64,000 nt of DNA, taken from positions 1 through 64,000 of the forward strand of contig DXED01000001.1 of the NCBI GenBank assembly GCA_019115145.1, read 5' to 3'. The DNA comes from Claveliimonas intestinigallinarum. GTDB lineage: Bacteria > Bacillota > Clostridia > Lachnospirales > Lachnospiraceae. The translations under genes and the position numbers were made by a program. Shown here piece by piece: positions 17,291 through 25,039 of the stretch; within the stretch, counting starts at the first letter, position 1, and every line of letters starts with the position of its first letter. The notes below the pieces were generated by a model. It was not told the DNA's origin. It ran no database searches and worked only from the letters and a program-made list of their open reading frames with translations.

Positions 17291-18229
17291 CTAGGCCCTC
17301 CTTCTCACTGCCCAGCGGCCTTTTAAGTAGGGCACAGCCAGGAACACCGCAACCACGAGCGCGGAGAACAGTTTCATATAGTCTGAAGGCATCTTCAGCC
17401 AGAGCACCAGCGCGTAGGCCACGTAGTAGAGGATTGCCCCCACGAACACGGCCGCCAGCGTGTAGGCAAAGGCGATCTTTTTGCCCGCGCAGAGCTTTCC
17501 GAAGATCACCTCGCTGATGATCACGGCTGCCAGTCCGATGACAATGGCGCCACGGCCCATATTGACGTCCGCCGCTCCCTGATACTGAGCCAGGATGCCG
17601 CCGCACAGGCCCACCAGACCGTTGGAGATGGTCAGCGCCAGCACCTTTGTGTAGTTAGTGTTGATCCCCTGGGCACGGGCCATCTGGGGATTGCAGCCCG
17701 TGGCTCTGATGGAGGCGCCCATCTCAGTCCCGAAGAACCAGTAGACGATAGCCACCAGAATCAGGCATCCCAGGATCAGCTTCAGGAAGAAAAGGGCCCT
17801 TCCGTCTCCTGTCACATACCTGGAGGAAGCAACCAGTCCCTGCTGGGTCAGGCTGATGCCCTGGTTGGACTTCCCCATGATGCCAAGGTTCACGGAGTAC
17901 AGGGACACCTGGGTCAGGATGCTGGCCAGGATCCCCGGTATGCCAAGACCGGTGTGGAGAAGGCCGGTGACCATCCCCGCCGCCATACCTGCCAGCAGCG
18001 AGAACACGAGGGAGAGGGCCGGGTTCATTCCGCCCTGTATCAGCATGACCGCCGTGGCCGCACCTGTGGCAAGAGATCCATCCACCGTAAGATCCGGGAA
18101 ATCCAGGATACGGAAAGTAATGTAAACTCCCAGCGCCATGATCCCCCATATAATGCCCTGGGCCGCTGTTCCCGGCATTGCCCGAAGCAATGCCAGAGGA
18201 TCCAGGGAAAGAAAATATTCTGCTATCAT
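17291..18229 (-). CDS. ABC transporter permease (TrpY-like)
   Basis: 312 residues with about nine membrane helices, of the BPD_transp_2 (branched-chain/ribose type) fold: the GIMALGVYITFRILDFPDLTV segment near the N-terminus (about 30-50) and the coupling region GINTNYTKVLALTISNGLVG (about 205-224) are typical. A single permease, presumably forming a homodimer with the ATPase encoded next. It starts 24 bases after the binding-protein gene with AAAGGCGGAG as ribosome binding site. Confidence 0.88.
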   Translation of the reverse strand: MIAEYFLSLDPLALLRAMPGTAAQGIIWGIMALGVYITFRILDFPDLTVDGSLATGAATAVMLIQGGMNPALSLVFSLLAGMAAGMVTGLLHTGLGIPGILASILTQVSLYSVNLGIMGKSNQGISLTQQGLVASSRYVTGDGRALFFLKLILGCLILVAIVYWFFGTEMGASIRATGCNPQMARAQGINTNYTKVLALTISNGLVGLCGGILAQYQGAADVNMGRGAIVIGLAAVIISEVIFGKLCAGKKIAFAYTLAAVFVGAILYYVAYALVLWLKMPSDYMKLFSALVVAVFLAVPYLKGRWAVRRRA

Positions 18230-18253
18230 TTTTCTGTCTCCGCCTTTCTACTT

Positions 18254-19270
18254 TTATTCCGCAGCGGATGCGGACTCGATGGGCTCGTATCCCTCAGGGA
18301 CAGTGATTCCCAGCTCCTCGCATATCTCCGGATTGTACATCTTGGTCGGCTCCGGCGCTGTCCGCACCTCCATAGTTGTGATGTCCTCGCCGTTCGCCAG
18401 GATGTCATAGGCCATCTCACCTGTGGTGCGTCCAAGCTCATAGTAGCTGATGCACAGGGTCGCTATTCCTGCCACGCTGCATGTGCCCTGCTCGCTGGCA
18501 ACTACCGGGATTTTGGCCGGTCGACAGATATTGTCAATGATGCCCGGGTTGGCCGCCATGGTGTTGTCTGTGGGAATGTAGATGGCGTCCACCTCCTGCA
18601 CCGCGTTTGTCACTACAGACTGGATCTCATTGGAGTCCGCCGCTGTGTACTCCTTGTACTCCACGCCGTCCTCCTCCAGCTCCTTCTCAAACATCTCTGC
18701 CTGATACTTGGAGTTGGACTCTGCGGAGCAGTAGAGGATACCCACTGTCTTCACATCCGGCAGGAGCTCCAGCATCACATCCTCCTGCTCGGCGATGGGA
18801 GCCAGGTCGCTTGTCCCTGAAACGTTTACCCCGGTTGTCCCTGTCCAGTCGTCTATGCCAAGAGCGCTGCCGTAGTCTGTCACGGACGTGCCCAGGATGG
18901 GGATGTCCGCTGTCGCCTGGGCCGCTGTCTGGAGAGGCAGGGTGGCGTTTGCCAGGATCAGATCCACATCAGAGGAAACAAAATTATTCATGATAGTGGA
19001 GCACATGGTCTGCTCTCCCTGCGCGTTCTGCACGTCAAACTCCACATTGTCCTCGCCGAACAGCTCCTTGCAGGCGTCCTGGAAGCCGGCTGTCGCGTCG
19101 TCCAGTGACGGGTGCTCCATCTGCTGGCAGATACCGATCACATATTTCCCGGAGCCGTCCGCTCCTCCCTCGCTCTCACCGCTGTCTGAGGATGACTCGC
19201 TTCCGCAGGCCGCAAGGCCGGCAGTCATTGCCATCACCATCAGAATTGCCGCTGCTTTTTTCCATTTCAT
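18254..19270 (-). CDS. ABC transporter substrate-binding lipoprotein (TrpX-like)
   Basis: 338 residues. Lipoprotein signal: basic MKWKK, hydrophobic core and lipobox LAACG (Cys about 22), followed by a Ser/Gly/Glu linker. The mature part has the two-lobe periplasmic-binding fold of the DUF534/TrpX family: GICQQMEHPSLDDATAGF (about 46-63), TVGILYCSAESNS and DAIYIPTDNTMAANPGIID. First gene of the importer operon, with its own promoter at 19345-19373. Ligand unknown. Confidence 0.88.
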   Translation of the reverse strand: MKWKKAAAILMVMAMTAGLAACGSESSSDSGESEGGADGSGKYVIGICQQMEHPSLDDATAGFQDACKELFGEDNVEFDVQNAQGEQTMCSTIMNNFVSSDVDLILANATLPLQTAAQATADIPILGTSVTDYGSALGIDDWTGTTGVNVSGTSDLAPIAEQEDVMLELLPDVKTVGILYCSAESNSKYQAEMFEKELEEDGVEYKEYTAADSNEIQSVVTNAVQEVDAIYIPTDNTMAANPGIIDNICRPAKIPVVASEQGTCSVAGIATLCISYYELGRTTGEMAYDILANGEDITTMEVRTAPEPTKMYNPEICEELGITVPEGYEPIESASAAE

Positions 19271-19344
19271 CTCTTATTCCTCCCTGTTGCTTTTATACTT
19301 TAAAAATTTCTCACTTCACTGTACGAAAGTCATCTACAAAAGCT

Positions 19345-19373
19345 AGTATACAACGCAAAAAAAGAGAAGTCAA
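19345..19373 (-). promoter_or_regulatory. Promoter of the TrpXYZ-like operon
   Basis: Minus strand TTGACT (19368-19373), 17-base spacer, TATACT (19345-19350). Start near 19338, leaving a leader of about 68 bases. The -35 box lies inside the stem of the terminator that ends the preceding unit. Confidence 0.75.
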
Positions 19374-19400
19374 TCTATTTTTATAAAATAGACTGACCTC
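19357..19400 (-). terminator. Terminator after the 33-residue ORF
   Basis: Minus strand GAGGTCAGTCTATTTT pairs with AAAATAGATTGACTTC (two G-T wobbles) around a 3-base loop, then seven T with TCTC before them. A 16-bp stem; it closes the WYL/small-ORF unit. Confidence 0.75.
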
Positions 19401-19438
19401 CTGCAAAAATTTTATTCCTTCTTATTTTTTAATCCTTT

Positions 19439-19540
19439 CTAGTCCTCCATGTAATCGTAGTACTCTTCCTCGCTGGCGAACAGCATGTAGCTTCCCTCCA
19501 CATATCCCATATAGCCTTTATCTGTATTGTAACCCTTCAT
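19439..19540 (-). CDS. Conserved-looking 33-residue small protein, unknown function
   Basis: ATG at 19538-19540 (read on the minus strand), TAG at 19439-19441, 33 residues. The ribosome binding site GGAAAGGAG is strong, and an intrinsic terminator follows 39 bases later, so this is a real gene rather than chance. The peptide starts MKGYNTDKGYMGYVEG and is rich in Tyr and Gly; the middle reads SYMLFASEEEYY and the end is acidic. There is no signal peptide or membrane segment. It comes after the WYL regulator gene (107 bases) on the same strand. I do not recognise a named family. Confidence 0.75.
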   Translation of the reverse strand: MKGYNTDKGYMGYVEGSYMLFASEEEYYDYMED

Positions 19541-19647
19541 AAAAAGAACAGCTCCTTTCCACAACTAAGTTTTTTCTTATCTTTAAACTCAGTGTAGTCC
19601 AGAAGCTGTCCTATAAAAATGCCACCTTTATTCTTTCGGCTTCCCTG

Positions 19648-20652
19648 CTAAGGCTGCCCGCTGATCCCGTACTGCTCCATGAGCCTGCAGATTTCCCGGT
19701 TCACCTGCTCCACCACAGGCTCCGGTCCCAGGATCTTCACCTCATTTCCCAGGGAAAAGACCCAGCTGATAAACTGGCCGCTCACCGCCACGTCCACGCG
19801 GACTGTGAAATGCTCCTCATCCGCCGGTATCATCATGATATCCTTCCCGAACCGGTCTATGATCACCCCGGCCAGCCGGTTGTGCACCAGCAGCTTGACC
19901 TGCTCCTCCTGGCCGCCGAACATGCCAAAGCTCTTCTTCGTGTAGGCCGCCATATCCAGCCCGCTGAAGTGCTCTTTCCCCTCTCTCTCCTCATCGGACA
20001 TCCGGATGTGCAGCATCTTGTCCACCCGGTAGTGCTTGATCATGCCCGCCTCCGAGTCGTAGCCCACCAGATAGTAGTTCTCATTGTCCCAGGCAAGCCC
20101 CCAGGGGCTGATCCTGTAGAAGGCCCCGCCGTGGCGCAGCTCCATCTCCTTTTTCGCGTTCCACTGAAAATACTGGAACAGGATCTTCCTGTTGCTGGCA
20201 ATGGCGCTGTAGATGGCGTCCACCGTGTAGTAGATGCTCTCGTTCATGGTCTTGATCCGGCCGGACACGTAGACCTGGCGCTGCAGCTCCCTGGCCTCGT
20301 ACTCACTGACCAGGCTCTCCAGCTTGCGGATGAGCTCGTTGGATTTCTTCGCCGTGATGAACCGGGAGGACTGGATGGCATCCACCAGGAGCTTCAGCTC
20401 CGGCATCTCGAACTGCCGGCCCACCACGTGGTAGCGGTAGGATCGGCCCCAGGGCTCCCCCTCCACCTCCACTCCCAGGTGCTCCAGGTCCCGCAGGTCC
20501 GTGTAAATGCTCTTCCGGTCCGCCGTCACCTCGCAGGAGCGCAGCGCCTCCAGTATCTCCGGCATGGTCAGGTAGTGGTCGTCGTCTGTCTTTTCCAGCA
20601 TGATCTTCGCGAGATAGTACAGCTTCAGTTTCTGGTTCTGTCCTTTGGGCAT
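19648..20652 (-). CDS. WYL-domain transcriptional regulator
   Basis: 334 residues. N-terminal winged helix-turn-helix (about 8-62) in the DeoR/HTH_11 style, including DHYLTMPEILEALRSCEVTA and DRKSIYTDLRDLEHLGVEVE. A middle helical segment (about 85-130) is followed by the WYL domain (about 140-225) with RISPWGLAWDNENYYLVGYD and the WCX extension to the end (VDVAVSGQFISWVFSLG). WYL proteins sense small ligands, nucleotides or nucleic acids and can repress or activate. Targets are not evident; the 33-residue ORF is downstream on the same strand. Confidence 0.88.
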   Translation of the reverse strand: MPKGQNQKLKLYYLAKIMLEKTDDDHYLTMPEILEALRSCEVTADRKSIYTDLRDLEHLGVEVEGEPWGRSYRYHVVGRQFEMPELKLLVDAIQSSRFITAKKSNELIRKLESLVSEYEARELQRQVYVSGRIKTMNESIYYTVDAIYSAIASNRKILFQYFQWNAKKEMELRHGGAFYRISPWGLAWDNENYYLVGYDSEAGMIKHYRVDKMLHIRMSDEEREGKEHFSGLDMAAYTKKSFGMFGGQEEQVKLLVHNRLAGVIIDRFGKDIMMIPADEEHFTVRVDVAVSGQFISWVFSLGNEVKILGPEPVVEQVNREICRLMEQYGISGQP

Positions 20653-20740
20653 AGGGAAAGCCTCCTTATCAGCTTGTTTTCTGCTTACTCTCTCAAGTAT
20701 AGCACGCTGATGAGCAGGCTTTCAACGTTATAAAATATTG

Positions 20741-21367
20741 TTATCTGTCCATTTCCCCCATCCCGCGCCTGATCCGCACAAGGGCCGCCAGGGCCCGGGC
20801 TGTGCCCTCCACGCCGAGGAGGGTGCTGTTGATGATCACATGCTTGTGGGCCGGGTCGTCCGGCGCGTAGTGGGCGAACCTTCTGTGGTAGGCCAGCCGG
20901 GCCCGGTCCACCTCCCGGATCATCCGTCTGGCTGTGTCCTCCTGCATGCCGAGAGGTCCCACGCAGTTGGACAGCCGCGCCTCATAGGGGGCGTAGATGT
21001 AGACATGGATGGCATGCTTCTCGCCGGCCAGCACATAGTCCGCGCACCTGCCGACGATGATGCAGGAGTCCTTTGCCGCCAGCCTGCTGATGATCCCGGA
21101 CTGGACCTGAAAGAGCTGCCTCTGCTTCTCCTCCGCCTCTGTCCCCAGGGGGAAGAGCATCCTAAAAAAGCCGGAGCTCCGCTCCTCCCTGTCGCTGACA
21201 GCGGACACAGGCAGGTTCATCCGCCGGGCCGTCTCCTCCACAATGTCCCTGTCATAGTACTCCACCTGGAGGATCTCAGACAGCCTTTTGGCAATGGGCC
21301 GCCCCAGGCTTCCAAACTGTCTTGTGATGGTCACGACATATCTGTCTCCGGCTCTGTCCCGCTTCAC
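20741..21367 (-). CDS. Cytidylate kinase-like family protein
   Basis: 208 residues. ITRQFGSLGRPIAKRLSEIL (about 14-33) is a degenerate P-loop of the cytidylate kinase-like (AAA_26) family; the fold continues with YYDRDIVEETARRMN, the CIIVGRCADYVL strand (about 100-111) and VYIYAPYEARLSN. The classical GxxGxGKS of true Cmk is missing, so CMP kinase activity is not safe to infer. The only usable start is a GTG with a weak site. It follows the amino acid ABC ATPase gene (50 bases) and may share its transcript. Confidence 0.72.
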   Translation of the reverse strand: MKRDRAGDRYVVTITRQFGSLGRPIAKRLSEILQVEYYDRDIVEETARRMNLPVSAVSDREERSSGFFRMLFPLGTEAEEKQRQLFQVQSGIISRLAAKDSCIIVGRCADYVLAGEKHAIHVYIYAPYEARLSNCVGPLGMQEDTARRMIREVDRARLAYHRRFAHYAPDDPAHKHVIINSTLLGVEGTARALAALVRIRRGMGEMDR

Positions 21368-21417
21368 CAGCCGGATGTCCGGCCCCCCGGAGGGATGGGA
21401 GGCCGGCCTCTCCTCTC

Positions 21418-22158
21418 CTACGCGGCCAGGAACCTTGACAGAAATGACTTTGTCCTCTCTTCCCTGGGATGGCCCATGACCTCCTCCGGAGTTCCCTCCT
21501 CCACGATATAGCCGTCCGCCATGAAGATCACTCTGTCTGCCACGTCCCTGGCAAAGGCCATCTCGTGGGTGACCACCACCATGGTCATCCCCTCCGTGGC
21601 CAGCTCCTTCATGACGCTCAGCACCTCTCCCACCAGCTCCGGGTCCAGAGCGGAGGTGGGCTCGTCAAAGAGAAGGGCCGCCGGGTCCATGGCCAGGGCT
21701 CTCGCGATCGCAACTCTCTGCTGCTGGCCGCCGGACAGCATATCCGGCTTTGCCTCCGCCTTGCTCTCCAGCCCCACTCTCTTTAAGAGCTCCATAGCGT
21801 ACTCCCTGGCCTCCTTCTTTGTCTTGTGCTTTGTGAGCACCGGCGCCAGAGCCACGTTTCCAAGGACAGTCTTCAGCGGGAACAGGTTAAATCTCTGGAA
21901 CACCATGCCCACCTCCTCCCGGAATTTCCGGATATCTGCTTTGTCCTCCAGGACATTCTCGCCCTTGTACATGACCTCCCCGCAGGTGGGCGTCTCAAGC
22001 TGGTTGATGCACCGCAGAAGGGTGCTCTTGCCGGAGCCGGAGGGGCCGATGATGCACACCACCTCTCCCTGGTGGATGTCCATGCTGATGTCCTTGAGCA
22101 CCTCCAGATCCCCGAAGGATTTCCTCAGATTTTTTACCGATATCAATGTCTCTGCCAT
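21418..22158 (-). CDS. Polar amino acid ABC transporter ATP-binding protein
   Basis: 246 residues, standard GlnQ/HisP length. Walker A GPSGSGKST (about 38-46), Q-loop MVFQRFNLFP, signature MLSGGQQQRVAIARAL (about 140-155) and Walker B ALLFDEPTSALDPELVGE (about 160-177). It energises uptake by the permease encoded 16 bases upstream. Start ATG preceded by AGGAGTGAT. Confidence 0.95.
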   Translation of the reverse strand: MAETLISVKNLRKSFGDLEVLKDISMDIHQGEVVCIIGPSGSGKSTLLRCINQLETPTCGEVMYKGENVLEDKADIRKFREEVGMVFQRFNLFPLKTVLGNVALAPVLTKHKTKKEAREYAMELLKRVGLESKAEAKPDMLSGGQQQRVAIARALAMDPAALLFDEPTSALDPELVGEVLSVMKELATEGMTMVVVTHEMAFARDVADRVIFMADGYIVEEGTPEEVMGHPREERTKSFLSRFLAA

Positions 22159-22174
22159 AGTATCACTCCTCCTG

Positions 22175-22840
22175 TTATTTTGCTATTTTCCGCTCCACGT
22201 ATTTCTGCAGGATCATAAGGATGGACAGCAGCACCAGATAGACCAGCGCGCAGATAGTGTAGGCCGGGATCGTGTTGAAGGTCCGGGCCACATAGTTCTG
22301 GGTCTGGCGCGTGATCTCGTTCACCGATATGATGGACAGAAGGGCCGTGTCCTTGACGGAAATGATGAACTGGTTGAAAAGTCCCGGGATCATGGCCTTA
22401 AAGGCCGGCGGAATGACGATCCGGAACAGGATCTGGCGGTGGGAGAGGCCGAGGGCTGCCCCCGCCTCCCTCTGTCCCTCGTCCACACCCTCCAGGGCTC
22501 CCTTTACGATGGCCGAGATAAAGGCCCCCGCGTTCAGGGTGATGACGATAATGCCCGCCACTGTGCTGTCCAGCACGAACCGGTCCCCGGTCGCCAGGGA
22601 GATGATGGCCGGCACCACAAAGTACACATACAGTGCCTGGACTACGATAGGCGTTCCGCGTATGATCCAGATGTAGACCGATGCGATCCCTCTGGCGATC
22701 CTGCTGCGGCTCTGGAGGGCGTATCCGCTGACAGCCCCCAGGACAAAGCCCAGCAGGATGCCGATGACCGCCACCTGCAGGGTGACCTGCAGTCCCCGCA
22801 GCATCATGGGAAGAATGGTGGATAAAAGTTCAGCACTCAT
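22175..22840 (-). CDS. Polar amino acid ABC transporter permease
   Basis: 221 residues with about five helices of the HisM/GlnP type. The coupling (EAA) loop is EGVDEGQREAGAALGLSHRQ (about 129-148) followed by ILFRIVIPPAFKAMIPGL, which docks on the ATPase. IRGTPIVVQALYVYFVVP (about 56-73) is the typical early motif. Between the binding-protein and ATPase genes of the same operon. Confidence 0.95.
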   Translation of the reverse strand: MSAELLSTILPMMLRGLQVTLQVAVIGILLGFVLGAVSGYALQSRSRIARGIASVYIWIIRGTPIVVQALYVYFVVPAIISLATGDRFVLDSTVAGIIVITLNAGAFISAIVKGALEGVDEGQREAGAALGLSHRQILFRIVIPPAFKAMIPGLFNQFIISVKDTALLSIISVNEITRQTQNYVARTFNTIPAYTICALVYLVLLSILMILQKYVERKIAK

Positions 22841-22855
22841 ACAGTCATCTCCCCT

Positions 22856-23740
22856 TTACGCCTCGCACCACTGGGTGCTTAATTCGTCCAGAGTCCCATT
22901 GTCGGACAGATACTGGATGGCCTCATTGAACCAGTCCACGATGTCCGGGTACTCCTCGCAGATGGCAAAGGAGAGGGCGATGGCGTAGGGAGCCTGGCCT
23001 GTGTAGAACTCATCGCCCACGATCTTTAAGTGGATCTCCCCTGTGCTGATGGAATAGGCTGTGCCGGGCGCGTCGTAGATGGTGGCGTCCGCCTGTCCGT
23101 CCTCCACAGCCCTGTAGGCCAGCGCCTGGGAGTCAAAGGTCTGGAGACAGGACTCGGGAAGATTTGCGGCCGCGTACTCATAGGAAATGGTTCCTGTCTG
23201 GACAGCCACTGTATAGTCGCCGCTCTCCAGGTCCTCCACGCTGGTGATGTCTGTGTTGTCCTCTCCCACGACAACCACAATGCCCGCGTCATAGTAGGTA
23301 TCTGTAAAGTTCATGTTCTCTTTTCTCTCATCTGTGGCACAGAGAGCGGCTGCCGCCACGTCGATCTGTCCCTGGGTGATGGAGGTGGTGAGGGCTCCGT
23401 AATCCATGGCCTGGATCTCTCCGCCTGCAATGTCAAAGCCCAGGATGTTCTGGAGCTCCTCCAGAAGGGAAATGTCGTATCCCTGGAGGGTCATGCCGTC
23501 ATCCCCGTAGTAGGAGAACGGAGCGTATGTCCCGGAGGTTCCCAGGTTCAGCGTCACGCCGTCCAGGGCTCCCTCGCAGTCAAGACCTGTGCTGCCCCCG
23601 TCCGATGCATCGTCCTGGGCGGCTGTGTCAGCTGTGTCCGCCGCGGCTCCGGATGCGTCGTCAGAGGAGCTGCCGCAGCCTGCCAGCAGCGCGGATACCA
23701 TGGCTCCTGTAAGTAATATGGAAACAATTCGTTTTTTCAT
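22856..23740 (-). CDS. Polar amino acid ABC transporter substrate-binding lipoprotein
   Basis: 294 residues. Signal peptide MKKRIVSILLTGAMVSALLAGC with lipobox LAGC (Cys 22), an Asp/Ala/Ser-rich linker, then the family 3 solute-binding fold from about residue 62: GTYAPFSYYGDDGMTLQGYD, the VAAAALCATDERKENMNFTD segment and the interlobe TYAVQTGTISYEYAAANLP-like region. Ligand is an amino acid of unknown identity. First gene of a three- or four-gene operon under the promoter at 23874-23902. Confidence 0.94.
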   Translation of the reverse strand: MKKRIVSILLTGAMVSALLAGCGSSSDDASGAAADTADTAAQDDASDGGSTGLDCEGALDGVTLNLGTSGTYAPFSYYGDDGMTLQGYDISLLEELQNILGFDIAGGEIQAMDYGALTTSITQGQIDVAAAALCATDERKENMNFTDTYYDAGIVVVVGEDNTDITSVEDLESGDYTVAVQTGTISYEYAAANLPESCLQTFDSQALAYRAVEDGQADATIYDAPGTAYSISTGEIHLKIVGDEFYTGQAPYAIALSFAICEEYPDIVDWFNEAIQYLSDNGTLDELSTQWCEA

Positions 23741-23808
23741 GTCTCTTACCTCCCTGTCTTTTTTAGGCGACCCAAACAGCGGGAGAAATAGGGAAAATAA
23801 ATGAGAAA

Positions 23809-23845
23809 GGCAGGCACAGCGCCTTTGTAAGCGCCATTGCCTGCC
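23809..23845 (-). promoter_or_regulatory. GC-rich leader hairpin before the amino acid ABC operon
   Basis: Minus strand GGCAGGCA and TGCCTGCC form an 8-bp stem, with an inner GCGC/GCGC pairing. It lies in the transcribed leader between the promoter and the ATG at 23740. No proper T-run follows, so it is more likely an mRNA-stability or attenuation element than a terminator. Confidence 0.5.
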
Positions 23846-23873
23846 GTGCTACCGCTGTCCGGATCATATGGGC

Positions 23874-23902
23874 ATTATAGTCCCCTTTTCCCCTGCTGTA
23901 AA
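23874..23902 (-). promoter_or_regulatory. Promoter of the amino acid ABC operon
   Basis: Minus strand TTTACA (23897-23902), 17-base spacer, TATAAT (23874-23879). Start near 23867, leader about 127 bases. Confidence 0.8.
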
Positions 23903-23922
23903 ACGAGAAATATTGATCACGT

Positions 23923-23939
23923 CATGACATTTTCTCATG
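23923..23939. promoter_or_regulatory. LysR-type regulator binding palindrome
   Basis: CATGA, seven bases, TCATG: a perfect dyad that contains the T-N11-A core of LysR-family sites. Its centre is about 64 bases upstream of the predicted start of the ABC operon, the usual position for a LysR recognition site, and it lies in the spacer shared with the divergent lysR-type gene. Confidence 0.6.
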
Positions 23940-24014
23940 CTGGCTTTCCCTCATGGGGCGCATGCCCGGGCCTTTGGCCAGGCTTTTGGACCAGCCTTTT
24001 TAGCCGGGCGCCGC

Positions 24015-24043
24015 TTGCCTTTTTCCCGAAAATCCTCTATAAT
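24015..24043 (+). promoter_or_regulatory. Promoter of the LysR-type gene
   Basis: TTGCCT (24015-24020), 17-base spacer, TATAAT (24038-24043). Start near 24050, about 100 bases before the ATG. Confidence 0.75.
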
Positions 24044-24088
24044 GACTCCTGTAAAAGGATACTCGCAAAACGAACACACGCATGCCAA

Positions 24089-24127
24089 GGGAGGTGTCTT
24101 CTCTAATAGAGAGCGCCTCCTTTTTTT
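24089..24127 (+). terminator. Intrinsic terminator inside the lysR leader
   Basis: GGAGGTG (24090-24096) pairs with CGCCTCC (24114-24120); inside it CTCT pairs with AGAG, and seven T follow (24121-24127). It lies between the lysR promoter and its ATG. CGCCTCC can instead pair perfectly with GGAGGCG (24139-24145), the ribosome binding site of lysR, so two exclusive folds are possible. Confidence 0.7.
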
Positions 24128-24150
24128 ATTTCAAGCAGGGAGGCGTAATT

Positions 24151-25023
24151 ATGGATATCAGTAAATATGCACTTTTCGCAGATATTGCGGAGACAAAGAA
24201 TTTCACCAAAAGCGGGGAGCGGATGGGCTACACCCAGTCCGGTGTGAGCCATGTCCTGAAGGCCATGGAAAACGAGCTGGGTTTCCCCCTCTTTCTCCGG
24301 GACAGACGCGGCGTCTCCCTCACCTCGGACGCCCAGGCCCTGCTGCCCCTGGTCCGGAACCTGCTGTCTGTCAACGAGCATCTGGAGCAGACGGCAGCAG
24401 CTCTGAACGGGCTGGAGATCGGTCATCTGACCATTGCCTCCTTTGCCAGCATCTCCTGCAACTGGCTCCCCTCCGTGATCCGCACCTTCCGGAAGGAGTG
24501 CCCCGGCATTGAGATCGAGCTGCTGGAGGGCAGCACTGACGAAATCCTGGACTGGCTCCACAACAGCCGGGCGGATTTTGGGCTCCTGAGCAGGAGAAAC
24601 ATCGGCACCCTGGAGTGGCTGCCCCTTTACGAGGATCCCCTGGTCGCCATTTTCCCCAGGGACTTCTATCTGGAGGGCATGACCTCGTTTCCCATACAGG
24701 CCTTTACCGACATGCCTTTTATCATCTCCGCCCTGGATGTGGACTACGACATACACGACGCCATCCAGGAGGCAAGGATCTCGCCCCGCATACGGGTCTC
24801 CTCAAAGGACGACCATGTCATCTCCTCCATGGTGGCCAGCGGCCTGGGTGTCAGCATCCTCCCCCGGCTGACTGTGGAGACCGCCGGGGAGGGCATACAG
24901 TACCTCCCCCTGGAGCCGGGATTTTCCCGGGAGCTGGGCATCGGCCTTCGCTCTCAGAAGGCCCTCAGCCCGGCAGCCCGGCACTTTATCGCACTGATCC
25001 AGGACATGAGCCCCTCCTTCTGA
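24151..25023 (+). CDS. LysR-family transcriptional regulator
   Basis: 290 residues from MDISKYALFADIAETKNFTK. The N-terminal winged helix-turn-helix (about 1-60) shows the family pattern RMGYTQSGVSHVLKAMENEL (about 23-42) and FLRDRRGVSLT. The rest is the two-lobe effector domain (about 88-288) with GHLTIASFASIS and a late GLGVSILPRL. I chose the ATG at 24151 for its GGGAGG site; a longer frame from 24082 crosses the leader terminator. It is divergent from the amino acid ABC operon, whose promoter carries a LysR-type palindrome, so that operon is its likely target. Confidence 0.93.
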   Translation: MDISKYALFADIAETKNFTKSGERMGYTQSGVSHVLKAMENELGFPLFLRDRRGVSLTSDAQALLPLVRNLLSVNEHLEQTAAALNGLEIGHLTIASFASISCNWLPSVIRTFRKECPGIEIELLEGSTDEILDWLHNSRADFGLLSRRNIGTLEWLPLYEDPLVAIFPRDFYLEGMTSFPIQAFTDMPFIISALDVDYDIHDAIQEARISPRIRVSSKDDHVISSMVASGLGVSILPRLTVETAGEGIQYLPLEPGFSRELGIGLRSQKALSPAARHFIALIQDMSPSF

Positions 25024-25039
25024 CCTGTTCCAGCGTCCG

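Noticed and set aside
23809..23845. GC-rich hairpin considered as a terminator or riboswitch
   Set aside because: It has an 8-bp stem and no T-run, and the leader (about 127 bases) shows no known aptamer core; listed only as a leader hairpin.
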